From positions 1,142,001 to 1,206,000 of the forward strand of contig JAJTWR010000159.1 in the NCBI GenBank assembly GCA_021613335.1: a stretch of DNA of 64,000 nucleotides, written 5' to 3'. Below, piece after piece: positions 11,541 through 23,020 of this stretch. Under the pieces are notes generated by a model that was not told the origin of the DNA, did no database searches, and saw only the letters and a list, made by a program, of their open reading frames with translations. Positions within the stretch are counted from its first letter, which is position 1, and the number at the start of each line of letters is the position of its first letter. The position numbers were made by a program, and so were the translations under genes. This DNA is from Whitmania pigra. Lineage: Eukaryota > Annelida > Clitellata > Hirudinida > Haemopidae.

Positions 11541-11705
11541 TCGCTGTAAAAAAAAAGCTATATGTTTTTTTCATTTTTGAAACTGCGTCGTCTTTTTATA
11601 ATAATTTTTATTGAAATAGCTCAAAAACGGTAAAACCGTTCGAGACGGACGCACACATTTTAATGAGATGCTCTACTTTAATGAAGCTCCACCCAAAACA
11701 AATTA

Positions 11706-12072
11706 GGCTCCGCCTAAAATGAGTAAAAGTAAATCTTTGATCCGTAATATTTTTAGGTATATCTCTTTTTAGGGAAAATCGGTTCGCATATTTAGGCTCC
11801 GAATAGATCCGCTCAAGTGTTAGGGTAGGGTTATGGTTAGGATTAGGGGATAGGGTAAGGTTAGGGGATATGGTAGAGTTATGGGTTAGGGTAGGGTTAG
11901 GATTAAGGGATAGGGTAGGGTTAGGCAAAGCGTAAACTTTAAACACTCGATTGCTAATGTCAGACGTCAAGTATTTCTAAAATTATAATAAAACTTTATT
12001 AGAGACTTCTATGTAAATGACTTAATATATATTGCGGATAAAAGATTCACTTTTACTCATTTTAGGCGGAGT
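11706..12072. repeat. Inverted-repeat element with telomere-like minisatellite in the loop
   Basis: Arms of about 45 bp at 11706-11750 and 12029-12072 are near-perfect inverted copies (one arm begins GCTCCGCCTAAAATGAGTAA). Between them, at 11814-11930, are degenerate tandem units of the GTTAGGGTAGGGTTAGG type, close to the metazoan telomere repeat TTAGGG but irregular. No coding capacity. This is internal sequence, not a chromosome end. Confidence 0.7.
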
Positions 12073-12078
12073 TCCCTT

Positions 12079-12650
12079 CCCGATATAATTTTGAATGCTT
12101 CGATGAGGTCCTCTCTATTTCCTCTTTTCCAGAGTCGTTAATTTACATCTACTTAATCTTTCCTCGTACCTCAGCTTTCCAAAACCTTCTATCATCCTGG
12201 TTGCCCTTCTTTGTACTCTTTCCAACACTTCTACATCCTTTCTCAAATGAGGGTTCCACACTTGCACACAGTGCTCAAGATGTGGCCTTACTAATGCCTT
12301 ATACAATCTCAGTATTACATCCTTGTTCCTATTCACTACTGTTCTCTTTATCATTCCAAGTATTCTGTTTGCTTTTTATCAACTTCCATGCAATGTAGAG
12401 ATGCTTTTACATTGTTCTGCATTATTACCACCAGATTTCTTTCATGATTAGACTGCTTCATAATGCTTCCTCCAAATACATATTCAACTTTCGTGTTTTT
12501 GCATCCCATAAACATAATGGAGCATTTGCTTATGGTGAAAATCATCTGCCAATCTTCTGCCCATTTGACTAACTTGTTAAAGTCTTCCTTAAGTGTACCC
12601 AGTGTTTCAGTGCATATTCATTTGCCTAAAATGATAAATGGAACCGACTC
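12079..12650 (-). pseudogene. Non-LTR retrotransposon reverse transcriptase, 3' fragment
   Basis: Minus-strand frames (12115-12354 and 12351-12545, shifted relative to each other) match the end of a CR1/L2-type reverse transcriptase and thumb: motifs KALVRPHLEHCVQVWNPHL, then VLERVQRRATRMI and RYEERLSRCKLTTLEKR. This is the usual 3' portion left by 5'-truncated insertions. A frameshift separates the palm and thumb parts. Confidence 0.8.
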
Positions 12651-13500
12651 ACCACAAGCAGGGCTAGAAAACTGGTTTTTATTCCCCAAAACTTAAAGCT
12701 GTAAGCTTCTTCAGAAGGTAATTACAACTCTGAAGCAGAAGACTAATTGGTGAAATGAACTCAGAACTTGATTTAAATTAGCACTGTTGCTCTAGCTTTG
12801 TATTATATTTTACTTATGTTGCAATAAACTTGTTTAACTAATCATGAACCATCACTTTTCAACAAATTAAAAAAAAAAAAAAACTCATAAAAAACACATA
12901 AAAAACTTGGACCAAAAAAACATGTTTTTTTACATCTCTAATTATGGCACATTGATATATAACAGATCATATAGTCAGTTACAACTTGAAAAGCCATAAA
13001 AGTAATATTACTAAATTAATTTAAATTACAAATTCACAAAATTCTGAATAAAAAGGTTTAAAAAAAGGCACTGCATTTATATAAGTTTTTCATAAAACTC
13101 AACCCGTCCTGTGATTATGGCACATCGTGCATTTTCCTCTAATTATTTTATTTAACAATGATTTAAATGATTAGTTGATGGCATGATTCAGAAAATTGGG
13201 TATTTCGATCATCCAGAAAAATGTTGAATGAGTTCTTAATTTCTCTGGATGTTCTTACAAGCTTAAACAATGCCAATTATAAAAATGCTTCTTTATCGTG
13301 TGATCATTTCTGATGTCCAGGCATGAAAGATCAACAATTCAACAACAAAGTTATTCATGGTCAATTTAATGATTTACACCGTCATTAAATAAAAAGTATA
13401 ATGACAATTCAATAGCATATGTATTTTATAGAGCGAAATAGAGCTTCCTCTAATTGATCGTTGTATTGCATAGCAGAAAAGGCAGCTCGGTTGTCGGATG
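12651..13500. other. Intergenic, downstream of arrestin copy 2
   Basis: AT-rich; includes an A-tract at about 12870-12883 and the AT-rich 3' flank of the minus-strand arrestin gene. No gene seen. Confidence 0.4.
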
Positions 13501-13956
13501 TCAATTTACTGGAAATAAATAACCAATCTCAGTATTAAGTAAGAAAAATATATAAGCGTAATGTGACCCACTTCTTGAAGGATTCGTAGGATTCTCCTGA
13601 TAAGGTGGAGGTGGTTCATGGTTGCTGCGAGGTGGATAGGAGCCATCACGATTCAAAGCAATATCTCTTCCCGTAATTGGTGCAAATATTGGAAACTGTT
13701 CATGAGGAAACATGTCAGATGGAGCAACTGGCAATGGGAATTGAGGACCCATGTTGAAAGGATATGGCGGTGGAAATTGAGGAGGCACATTAGTTTCTGT
13801 AAATGATGCTGGGATTTGTGGGTGAACGTTGAACTGGGAATTGTGTTGTTGATTGTAGGCAACGTTTCCTATTGTGATTGGCATGCTTGTTTCAAGATTC
13901 CGAGAGAAAGGAATGGAGAGAGAGACCTGGTGATTTTATTATAATATCATTTCATT

Positions 13957-13987
<31 letters not shown>

Positions 13988-16900
13988 AAGTTTGAGTATT
14001 AATATCAGTCAGTGTCAGTTATTAAAGCGTAAAATTTGTTAAGGTGACATGATTCACCATGTATCATTTTAATCATAACTAACCAGACAAATGAGCACAT
14101 GACTATTGAACTCGGTAATATCACATCTTTTAAACTGAATATAAGGTTGTGATTATGATATAGGTTGATTTATATATTTTATTACATATTGTTATCACTC
14201 TGGCAACATGCAGTTGATTAACTTTATAATTAAGCATCCAACATTTCCATTCGACAAAATATCTCATAAGGGATTATTATGCAATACTTGGAATAAGAGT
14301 ATTAAGTGAGTGTTTGTCAGTGTCCTATAATTAGGACAGTATACTATATTTAATGATGTTATTTCATGTCGCGGAGGTGTGGATGAACGCGATGCAGCCT
14401 TTTTCATTGTCTGCCTGTGAACCACGCGAGTCAATGATTGGAGGCATAATAAGACCTTTTGCATGCTGTAATGTATGCTTTGTGTAGGGCGACAGGCCGA
14501 CAACAGTGGAGACGTCCTAATCATCTAGCTATGACATAAAATACACACACATTCAACAAAGCTAAGAGAGTGTTCCGAAAACTTTTTTACAAATAAAAAA
14601 TAAAATAATTTGTATTTCAAAAATTACAAAACATCAACCAAGAACAGGAAACATCCTAAAGAGAAAAAACTCCTGCTGTCGGATGTCCAATTATAAATAA
14701 TGTAATTTCAAAAAACGAGAGTGTTGGGGAGAGAGTGTGAGGCATCGCGAGCAAGAGTGGCAGACGAGGTTTGATTTTTGTGCGAGAGTGGGACTATTTT
14801 ATAGATTATTGTATTTAGTTGTTGTTTGCTGTTGGTTTCTTTTGCATTTACATTTATGCTATTTGATTTTGAATAGAATCGCTTTTCAAATATTAGAATC
14901 TTGATTTGTCGCTTCGATTCTGCCCATTACGATGTATCCCGATATTAGGAAGGAAGAACTTTACAGTGTGCTAATCAAATATTTAAAGCCAGGCTAGCCG
15001 CTGTATGTACTTTGTGCATATTGACATAGAGGGTTGGGTGCCTGCGAACAACGGTGAAAGCAACAGCAACAGCTTGCACTGGCAGGGAGTGCCCTTGGGT
15101 AGGTATATAATTGGTGGATCGATTAAGAAGTGCCTCCACATCCTATCTGGATACATAAGGCACTCAAAAAATCAGCTAAATACAAATAATACATCAATCG
15201 ATGCGCTAAACCAAATGCCAAATTGAAACCTAACTCTTCATTGGACGCATCTGTCAAGGACTACCCATTTTTAAACGTATCATACTAAACATATTGTATA
15301 AATTTGATTGAAAGTCTATGTTGGTGGGCCCCCCTTAATCCAGCACTGAGGCTAGTTGAATGGGAGGTCAAGATTTGCTTGATGATTAATGAAGTCAAAA
15401 GCCATGTCACAGTGATTGCATGGTAGCACAACTTTAAATTCGTTTTACATTTGGCCCAATTACGGTTCTTGACGATAACTTTTTGTACATAGAACCTTAA
15501 TAGGACATTTTTCATGCAATGTACTGAAACACATTAGATTTAAATAATTATGAAATTTATTGAACTCAGACAAATATTTTGTGCAATTTTCATGAAAAAC
15601 TGAAAATACCCAAAATTACTTATAGGAACAAGAAACACTGGTGAACATAAATTTTCATATTTATTAAAATCAAACCATTAAATTATTATTTATATGAAAG
15701 TCAATAATGTATCTTATCTCTTTTCTTAATAATTAACTCTTTAACTCTATTTTTTAATGAATCCAAGAAAGGTTTAAAGCTCTTTTCGTCCAGTTTTTTC
15801 CAGGCCTTATTCACAAGTATCTTTCAGTTCCTGAACACTGAAATGTTGCTTCCAATTGGATTACACCTTGCTAGCAAGCAGTCCCCACATGCTTTCAAAG
15901 GCATTCAATTCCAGGGAGCGAGCTGGCCACTTCAGAACCTTCAAAATCCTTTACCGGAGAAGAGCTTTTTTCAGTCATTTTTGTAACGGGGCATTGTCCC
16001 GTTGAAAAACGAATGAATCATCTCCAAATTTGTCATACAATGGAAAGAGATACTTGTCCAGTGTTTCAACATATTCTCTTGAGTTCTTCTCCTCTCCACG
16101 AAGATGAGTTGAGATGAACCACGAGAGGAAATGGTAGCCCAGAGCCACCTCTGAAACTGCGAATCAGACAACCAGGGTCTTTCCATTGTCCACAGAAAGA
16201 CAGAAGCCTGTATCTCTACTACTACTAACTAATCTGGAGAAGGATGATGTAATAATTGAATTCACTCAATTGAACGATGCTGGCAGCAAAAATAATATTT
16301 TTGGAACAAACACGACATTTGATATGTCTTAGTTATGTAATATTAGCTTCAGCAGACCCGAGATCCCGCACCATGGTGGGGGACATGGATTAAGATTGTT
16401 TTGGTTGGGAAAATAAAATTTGGGAGAAGTCTAAAAAAATAATGTCTTGATATTGAATATGATTAATGTCTATATAGTCTATATCGACTATGTTGACTTT
16501 GGTAGTTCCAGATTTCCATAGTCATGAGGTATTGTTAGGTTTAGTAAAGTGGTAGGGTTGAGGATATGGTCCGGGTACGTCATTTGGAATTGGCCTTTAC
16601 ATTCCTTGACTTCAGACTATTCGCAAACATCATCTACTTAAGTTTTGTGATGGTTTGCCCCTTTTGGGAAAAGCTGAAATAACTTCTTTGTTAGGAGCCA
16701 AAAATTGCTACCATTTTGTTGGCTTTTAGCCATAACTTGTCCAGCAATTGATTTGCACTGTCTGCAACAGGTTATCACCCGTCATTCTATTTTCTCCAAA
16801 TTTGTCAAACAGTATTTTCCTTCCAGTCTTTTAGAAAAACACTTCTATTCTAAATTATTCTTAATTAAACCCATAGATTTAAAGTCACAGTAAACATTAA

Positions 16901-19900
16901 ATATTTACATATCAAAATATAAGTTTTCATAATTTGTGTTTAATTTGGTCAGTGTCTGCATTTGTCATGGAACTGATTAAAATTACGCATATAATATTGT
17001 TATTGAATTAGATGTTTTATATTGTTGCATAAAATAATCATTTCCACAACAAATGTTTTAATCAGTATACGTTCCAGATATAGATATCTGAAGAATTCAA
17101 TGTAATTTAACCTTTAGAAAGTATTCCACTTTGATGATGCCAGCATTTAATGTTGGAATCGTAGAAGGAATTGAGAGGGACTCGCCATTCCAAGAACCTT
17201 TATCATAAGCTTTTACAGGACTTCCTATTGTTAAGAATTTAATTATAATTCTTTTCAAAAGTGTCATCTTCCCAACAAACCTCTCACTTCTGCCACAGTT
17301 GCTTTAAGCATTTTTTTATTATTTTTAGCAAAGAAGGTCTGAATTTGCTTGAGCTTAGCATAAAGCACAACTGTTCTTGAGGATTGGTTTGAAACTTCAG
17401 CCCAAATTGGAATCGATTCACCTGAATTATTTTTTAATTACAATTTATAAGAACTTATAGGCAGTGTTGTAAAATTACCTCATTTCGGTAATTAGTTACA
17501 AGTAAAAGTAATAGCTCAAAAAGCTACTTAAGTATAAGTAAGAGTATTGTCTCAAAAAGTTACTCAATTAAAAGTAAAAAGTTACAGCATCCAAAAGTTA
17601 CTTTTAAGTAAAAATTACAAGTAACTTTGATGCCGCCATTATTGTGATCATACATCATTCCGTATTATTTAAAAGGAATTGTTTCTATTAACGTTAAAAC
17701 AATTATTGGTATTAACAGTCATTAAGTGATAACATTTGAACTAATGCATTCTTTTGGTGTTTTTATTATTATTTATTACAATCACAAGCATTTGTTAATT
17801 TTGTCCTCGAATAGTTTGTCACTCATTATGGTCCTTCGGCTGTTCATACCAGCAGAGCTGAATAAGCGTTAAACAGCTGCACTAGCTGGCAGAGGAGCGT
17901 TCAACTGGATAAATAATGTTCATGTCATCTGATCGGTCTTGAAGATACTGCATCAGAATATCACTTGACCATGTGCAATTGAAGAAACTGTCTTCAACAC
18001 TGTCAGCATCAGATGAATGAGATGCTTTCAGCTCGTCCACCATTGCTGAATTAGAAGATGCTACTCTGGCTACCAGTTTCTCATGAAGCTTGACAACCGT
18101 TGGCAACAGATATCCCATATTCCTTAACTTCTGTTGGATGCATGCGTTCCACGTGCTTCTTCAAGTTAGATGAAGAACCTTCATATGCTGAACATATAGT
18201 TTTATGTTGGCAGAGTAGGCATGCATATCTATATGATTTTCCTTTGATTGAAATCTGAACATTTTGTTCAAATACGGCCACGGACTATCTTCACCCTTGT
18301 TTCTCTTATCTTCGCTAACGACAATCAAACTGGCTTCAAATGAATCCATACTAGGATATATTAAATCTTATATTATTATATGTATACAATATTATATATT
18401 AAAAAAGCTTCGGTATGACTAATCAACAATTTCCGATTTAACAAAAACGACTGGCGATAACAACAATAACAAATGAGCGATGATCGGAAAGAAGAAGGTT
18501 TTCGAACAAACCAAAGAATAACAATCTAGAATTTTAATTTTAAATTAGTTTATTTTATTTTAAAATTTTATTTATGTTACTTTGTAACGTCTTGTGCAAA
18601 AAAGGTAACGAATTAAAAGTATGACCGAAAATAGTAATTTGTTACAAGTAAAAGTTACGAAACATTTTTGTAACTGTTACAAGTAAAAATTACCAAAAAA
18701 TGTAATTAATTACAGTAACGAATTACATGTAATTCGATACTGCACAACACTGCTTATAGGAATATATCAGATTGTTATAGAGATACCAGAAGGATAGAAA
18801 ACAAGTGCCCAGGTTCTTGCAATATTTTGGGTTTAAAAATCTTTGTTTTTTTAATGTTTTTTTGCTTTTCCACTAATAAATTAGCATAATATGCATAACA
18901 TAGGAGCCCAAAATTTCTGTTGATGGCCCTGCTCACAGGCTTCAATTTTCTAGCAAATGTATAATGAAATTCTTGAATTCTCTGCTTCATGAAATAATCA
19001 GCTCTACAACTCTCTCAAGCATCAAACCTTTTATCTCTATCATTTGCCTAAGCAAATATTTTAATATAAACTGACTGATACTATTCATTTAGAATGTCTC
19101 GCTTAATTTGATTACCACTTTATTTTCAGTGATTTATAAACATATTTTAGTGACTCATTTTAGTCCCTAATTTTTTGGACATAGAAAATATACAAGCCTG
19201 TACAATATCCTGTCTTAGTTGTTTGAACATTGAGAGAAATAAGTCCAGATTTAAAGCGAAGACTGCATACAGATTTGTCTGCTTTAAATTCAAGTGGAAT
19301 CTACAAATTGGCCAAACAAAATTTTTAGAACTGACGGAATGATTAACAATTACCAACTAATCCAATTGTTTAATTTTTAATGATTAAAATATTACACAAA
19401 CACAACTAAATGTTAATATGAATTAAAATCCAGTAGTAATTCATTTTGATTAAATTGATAGATATGTCTATACCTGAAATTCAGGTCTATTGGTATCAGT
19501 AACTGTGCTGACAATAAAATCTTTCCTAAGTTTGTCATTAAAAAGCTTCCATTTTTGTCCTATTTCAGCCTCCATTCTATATCTGATGTTGCCATGCATG
19601 CCCTCATAAGAGGAGCAAATGCCTCTGCAAGTGGAAATGCAAGTGCAAGTTATTAAATGTTGTAATTTTGTTAACATTTTAGAAGGTGTTGTGAAAACAA
19701 TATAAACTTTTGCTAATTGAAAATCCATTTGTCAATAATTAGACTGTTACATACTCCGCTGGAAGGTTGAATGCGAAGTTGAATGCCTTCCTACCCTCTG
19801 GCAGAATGCTCTCTGCAGAACTATGTTCTATAAGTAATTACAATTGCTGTTGCAAATTTTGTGAATTAATTTAATAGAACTATTGAAAGGCTAATCTGTC

Positions 19901-20248
19901 TTACAGCTTAAATATCAAAAAACACTGTGCATATTAAAGTTACTTTTAATGTAATTGTTTCTTATAGCACGTTTATTAAATTACCTTTGAAAGGCAACAC
20001 TCACCTTTTCCAAACAGAGTTTGAGTGACTGTAAAATAATCAATTCTTGAGCTATAATCAGTTGAATTTTCATCGGAATTTCTTTCTGTCCAATGGACCT
20101 TGGCTCTACCTTTCATGGTTAGCCGAAGATACTTCAACTTAATTTCTTTTGAGAGATCAATTACACAAGTCCCTCTCACCACATCACCAGGAAAATATAC
20201 AGTTTTCCCATCGGGGAATTGTATTTCGAAAATCTTGATAGGTCCCAT
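13501..20248 (-). CDS. Arrestin domain-containing protein (copy 2), complete, 411 aa
   Basis: Seven coding exons (5' to 3'): 20248-20005, 19812-19755, 19624-19474, 19300-19198, 17421-17281, 17224-17112, 13926-13501. Phases join throughout. An N-terminal arrestin domain (residues about 1-150; F-P-G-D-V-V-R-G, HWTE, SSYEGMHGNIRY) is followed by a C-terminal arrestin domain (KTGYCTGESIPIWAEV, then NQSSRTVVLYAKL and GIIKVEYFLKVSLSIP). The last exon encodes a proline-rich tail with two PPxY motifs (FPPPYPF and EPPPPYQEN), the docking sites for WW domains of NEDD4-type ubiquitin ligases. The protein is therefore expected to be a membrane-cargo ubiquitination adaptor. The junction between exons 4 and 5 requires a GC donor (19197-19196). 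Length matches human ARRDC2/3/4. The 3.2-kb last intron and the 1.8-kb fourth intron hold transposons. Confidence 0.9.
13960..13988. repeat. AAT trinucleotide microsatellite
   Basis: About nine tandem AAT units in the last intron of arrestin copy 2, close to the 3' splice site at 13927. Confidence 0.9.
14380..14535. repeat. SINE-related fragment in arrestin intron
   Basis: The end of this stretch (GACGTCCTAATCATCTAGCTAT) matches the 3' half of the tRNA-derived SINE at 3388-3450. The preceding sequence is more GC-rich than the intron around it. Ends are uncertain. Confidence 0.45.
15042..15195 (+). repeat. Dispersed repeat, same family as 51607-51812
   Basis: It aligns over about 150 bp with the reverse complement of 51607-51812 (shared: 'ctgcgaac', 'gtgaaagcaaca', 'gggtaggtat', 'ggatacataaggcactcaaaa', 'gctaaatacaaata'). 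The shared 3' end runs into an ACAAAT-type tail, suggesting the 3' part of a non-LTR retroelement. Family not identified. Confidence 0.6.
15760..16240 (-). pseudogene. Tc1-like transposase remnant
   Basis: Minus-strand frames contain the C-terminal Tc1 signature in decayed form: F-x-W-P-A-R-S-x-E-L-N-x-F-E-S-M-W-G-L-L around 15840-15940 (canonical W-P-x-x-S-P-D-L-N-P-I-E-x-x-W), with an upstream fragment at 15971-16186 (NGTMPRYK, QRWLWATISSRG). Stops and frameshifts interrupt it. It sits in the last intron of arrestin copy 2. Confidence 0.75.
16571..16692. mobile_element. CAGGGACGTCATTT-family MITE, diverged copy
   Basis: It has the family blocks 'gtacgtcatttgg', 'ccttgacttcagact' and 'tttgccccttttgggaaaa', and loses identity towards the right end. 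Intronic in arrestin copy 2. Confidence 0.5.
17462..18752. mobile_element. hAT element with BED-finger fragment, perfect target duplication
   Basis: The termini CAGTGTTGT and ACAACACTG are inverted and flanked by the perfect 8-mer CTTATAGG (17454-17461 and 18753-18760). Subterminal regions are full of 'gtaattagttacaagtaa' words. Inside, a minus-strand fragment (about 17882-18349) includes a BED-type zinc finger (C-x2-C then H-x4-H: CLLCQHK ... NLKKHVERMH), the DNA-binding N-terminus of hAT transposases; the catalytic part is absent. It lies in the apparent GC-AG intron of arrestin copy 2. Confidence 0.9.
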
Positions 20249-20930
20249 TAATACAGCTTTATTTTATAAAAATTCTTGCAGATCGATGTAAGTTCGAATT
20301 GCCTTTCTCAAACTAGAGCTTAAATGTTTTTGACGAAATAGACTCACTAGATATCATTGCAAGATATCAAACGACAGCCTTATGGAATTTATATATCCAA
20401 TGAAATACTAATTTTGACATAAAATACGTTTGTGTCATAATGCTAATTATAGATCTCTATGTAGAAAAGAGGCTATTCAACAAACAGGCGTGATTACACT
20501 ATACTCACATACGTCGCAAGTTGTCTGCAAGACAAACATAAAGTGCAGGGTTTATTTAATAAATTCCGAGGTACGATAAAAATTATCCTGCAATTTTTGA
20601 TATCTTAGACATAGCAATGTTAGATGTTTCATTATATTAATATAATATATTTATAATAAGGATCAGAAAAACATGTAGGTGCAGATTGAAAGAAGGTTAT
20701 GAATCATATTAATGAATCCGTATTATTTACACTTTCCTACTTAAATATTTGCTGATTTTCTTTGACAATCTACATATTATGAAGAAATATAGACTTCAAT
20801 TTTTTGGATTAGAAATCGTATGATTATTATAAATCAAATCAAATAAAAAATTTTTGACCTAGCCAGCATCTAAATTTGAACACTTTTATCATATAAATGC
20901 TAATGCATGAGCAGAAAGCTGTCTCTTTGA
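20249..20930. other. Intergenic, upstream of arrestin copy 2
   Basis: AT-rich 5' flank of the minus-strand arrestin gene; no gene or named motif seen. Confidence 0.4.
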
Positions 20931-20987
20931 AATTATTATTATTATTATTATTGTTATTATTATTATTATTATTATATATTATTATTA

Positions 20988-21068
<81 letters not shown>

Positions 21069-21096
21069 TATTATATTATTATTATTATTATTATTA

Positions 21097-21130
<34 letters not shown>
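20931..21130. repeat. ATT microsatellite, about 200 bp
   Basis: Long, slightly imperfect run of ATT/TTA triplets. An open frame reading leucine, isoleucine and tyrosine runs across it by chance and is not a gene. Confidence 0.95.
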
Positions 21131-21153
21131 GTTATTCGTTATTTCATGAATTA

Positions 21154-21555
21154 CAGTGGAAGCCACTTATCTCGACCTCGGTTAACTCGCCAGCCATACT
21201 TAGTCAATAGAGAGAAATGTGATAAAAACAATTATAAAGGTTTATATCGAGAATCAGTGGTGATTCGTATCGCGAATTGGCAAATCTCGGTTACTCTCTG
21301 TTAGTTGGATCACACATGCATTTTGTTGTTAGCAAGCATGCATGTACATATTATCAATATAAAATATCAACTGCTGTTGTGTAAAAAATTATAAAACACG
21401 TGCATGTGCACTCTTACTTATTGGCGCTCATTACGTGCATAAAGAAATTGCAAGCACATGTTAATATGCAGTTGCCATATTGATTTTCGGTTATCTCGAT
21501 TATCTCGACGCTTTTTGACAAACCTCTAGACCAGCGACATAACCGGCTTCGACTG
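21154..21555. mobile_element. pogo/Tigger-type MITE
   Basis: It starts CAGTGGAAGCCACTTATCTC and ends GGCTTCGACTG, flanked by TA on both sides (21152-21153 and 21556-21557). Its ends and about 120 bp of its right part ('cataaagaaattgcaagc', 'ccatattgattttcggttatctcga') match the transposase-bearing element at 50372-51376, so it is a deletion derivative of that family. Confidence 0.85.
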
Positions 21556-22313
21556 TAGTACAAAAAAGTACTTAGCGTGTTCTAAGCATATCGGACAGGA
21601 ACGGAAATTACACGCGCAAACTATTACTCATTAAATATTCATCAAGGAAAAAACGTAATTTCAAATCATTATTAAAGTGGTAAGATCGCTTATGGCTCGA
21701 CTCGCAGAACAACTGTTGGCGAACTAGAAGCCATGAGTAGAACCCATAAATCGTCTTGCTTATGAAGAAATTTCAAACCATTCCATTAGCGCAGTTTAAC
21801 ATCCACTGCGTTCTTATTTTTGAGTCCTCATACTATGAAAATTCTCTTACAGTGTAGGACCTACACTATGGATCTCGAAGGCAGCCTTAACTTATTGACA
21901 ACAATAAGATCTTCGATGTGGCCCTTTGTCGAAAATGTTTGCCCACCCCTGTAATCGATCAACCTCCACTCATTGCAAATTTAATCATAAAAGCTTGGAA
22001 CAATTACGAAATGGCGTTATTGCAATATATTTAAAAATATCTTTTTTAAAATAATGAATTTATATTCTATAAGAACATGATAAATTTTATCAGATGATCT
22101 CCAGACTTTCAGACATTATATGCCTTAATATCATCACAATTAAGTACTAGTTAATAATTTAAAAAATATTTTATTACGCTTATGTTTACAAATTTATTAC
22201 TTTAAAATTTTAATTTTATAGAATGCTATAAACCAAAATCTAATAGCTTTGGTGGTCACGCTACCGGCTCCTCCATCGCGTTGTTTACGAGCTGGTCTGA
22301 GTTTTGCGGAGTC
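21556..22313. other. Intergenic and SNRPD3 5' flank
   Basis: No gene seen. At about 21905-21952 the words 'gatgtggccc' and 'aaaatgtttgcccacccctg' resemble the end of another hAT-type MITE, without a matching second end. The immediate 5' flank of SNRPD3 is here. Confidence 0.4.
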
Positions 22314-22808
22314 ATGTCTATCGGAGTTCCAATTAAGGTGCTGCATGAAGCAGAAGGTCATATCGTGACATGCGAAACAAATACTGGGGAAATCTATAGA
22401 GGAAAGTTGGTGGAAGCAGAAGATAACATGAATTGCCAATTTTCGGCGGTTTCGGTTACATACCGCGACGGCAGGACAGCCGAACTAGAGAATGTTTACA
22501 TCCGTGGAAGCAAAGTTCGGTTTCTTATCTTGCCGGACATGCTGAAAAATGCGCCAATGTTCAAGAAGGTACAAGGCAAAGGAGGTGGAGCAGGACGTGG
22601 AAAATCGGCCATATTGAGAGCCCAAGGTTCGTGTAGTTTTGCCAGCTTACTACTTATCATATGTATTAGGCGAATTGAATATCTTTCTAAATATTAAGTG
22701 ATTTGCTTTAAATTTACAGCTGCCAGAAGCAGAGGCCGTTCATTTGGTGCAGCCAGAGGTGGAAGAGGTGGTCCATCGGGTGCAGGAAACTTCCAAAGAA
22801 GATATTAG
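22314..22808 (+). CDS. SNRPD3: Small nuclear ribonucleoprotein Sm D3
   Basis: Two exons, 22314-22626 and 22720-22808, give about 133 residues, close to the usual 126. The start [20 protein letters not shown] and the following Sm1 and Sm2 motifs ([40 protein letters not shown]) are near-identical to animal SmD3. The C-terminus is the expected RG-rich tail ([15 protein letters not shown]), a target of arginine methylation. Role: SmD3 is one of seven Sm proteins forming the ring on U1, U2, U4 and U5 snRNAs, so it is needed for splicing. An in-frame ATG 33 bases upstream is ignored because all family members start at MSIG. It is followed by AATAAA at about 22915 and is tail-to-tail with BSDC1. 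Confidence 0.97.
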
Positions 22809-23020
22809 AAGCCTGTAGATTCTGCTTTAAATGTGGACAGTAGCTGAGACATAAGATTTTCTCTTAATTTGACATCAGAAAAACGTAAATTGAAAGCTAA
22901 TTTTTAGCTGTTGTTAATAAAGAAGTACATAAAATGGCTTTATTAAAATGCTGATCAAAACATAGTTAAAACATTCAATATTAGTTTTAACAAGAGTTAT
23001 GAGCAGGTCGCTGCAGGTTG

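Noticed and set aside
11814..11930. Possible true telomere or chromosome end
   Set aside because: The TTAGGG-like units are irregular, short and bounded on both sides by unrelated sequence and inverted arms.
20897..21097. Open frame of 66 codons in the ATT microsatellite
   Set aside because: It reads almost only L, I and Y from a triplet repeat; it has no coding character.
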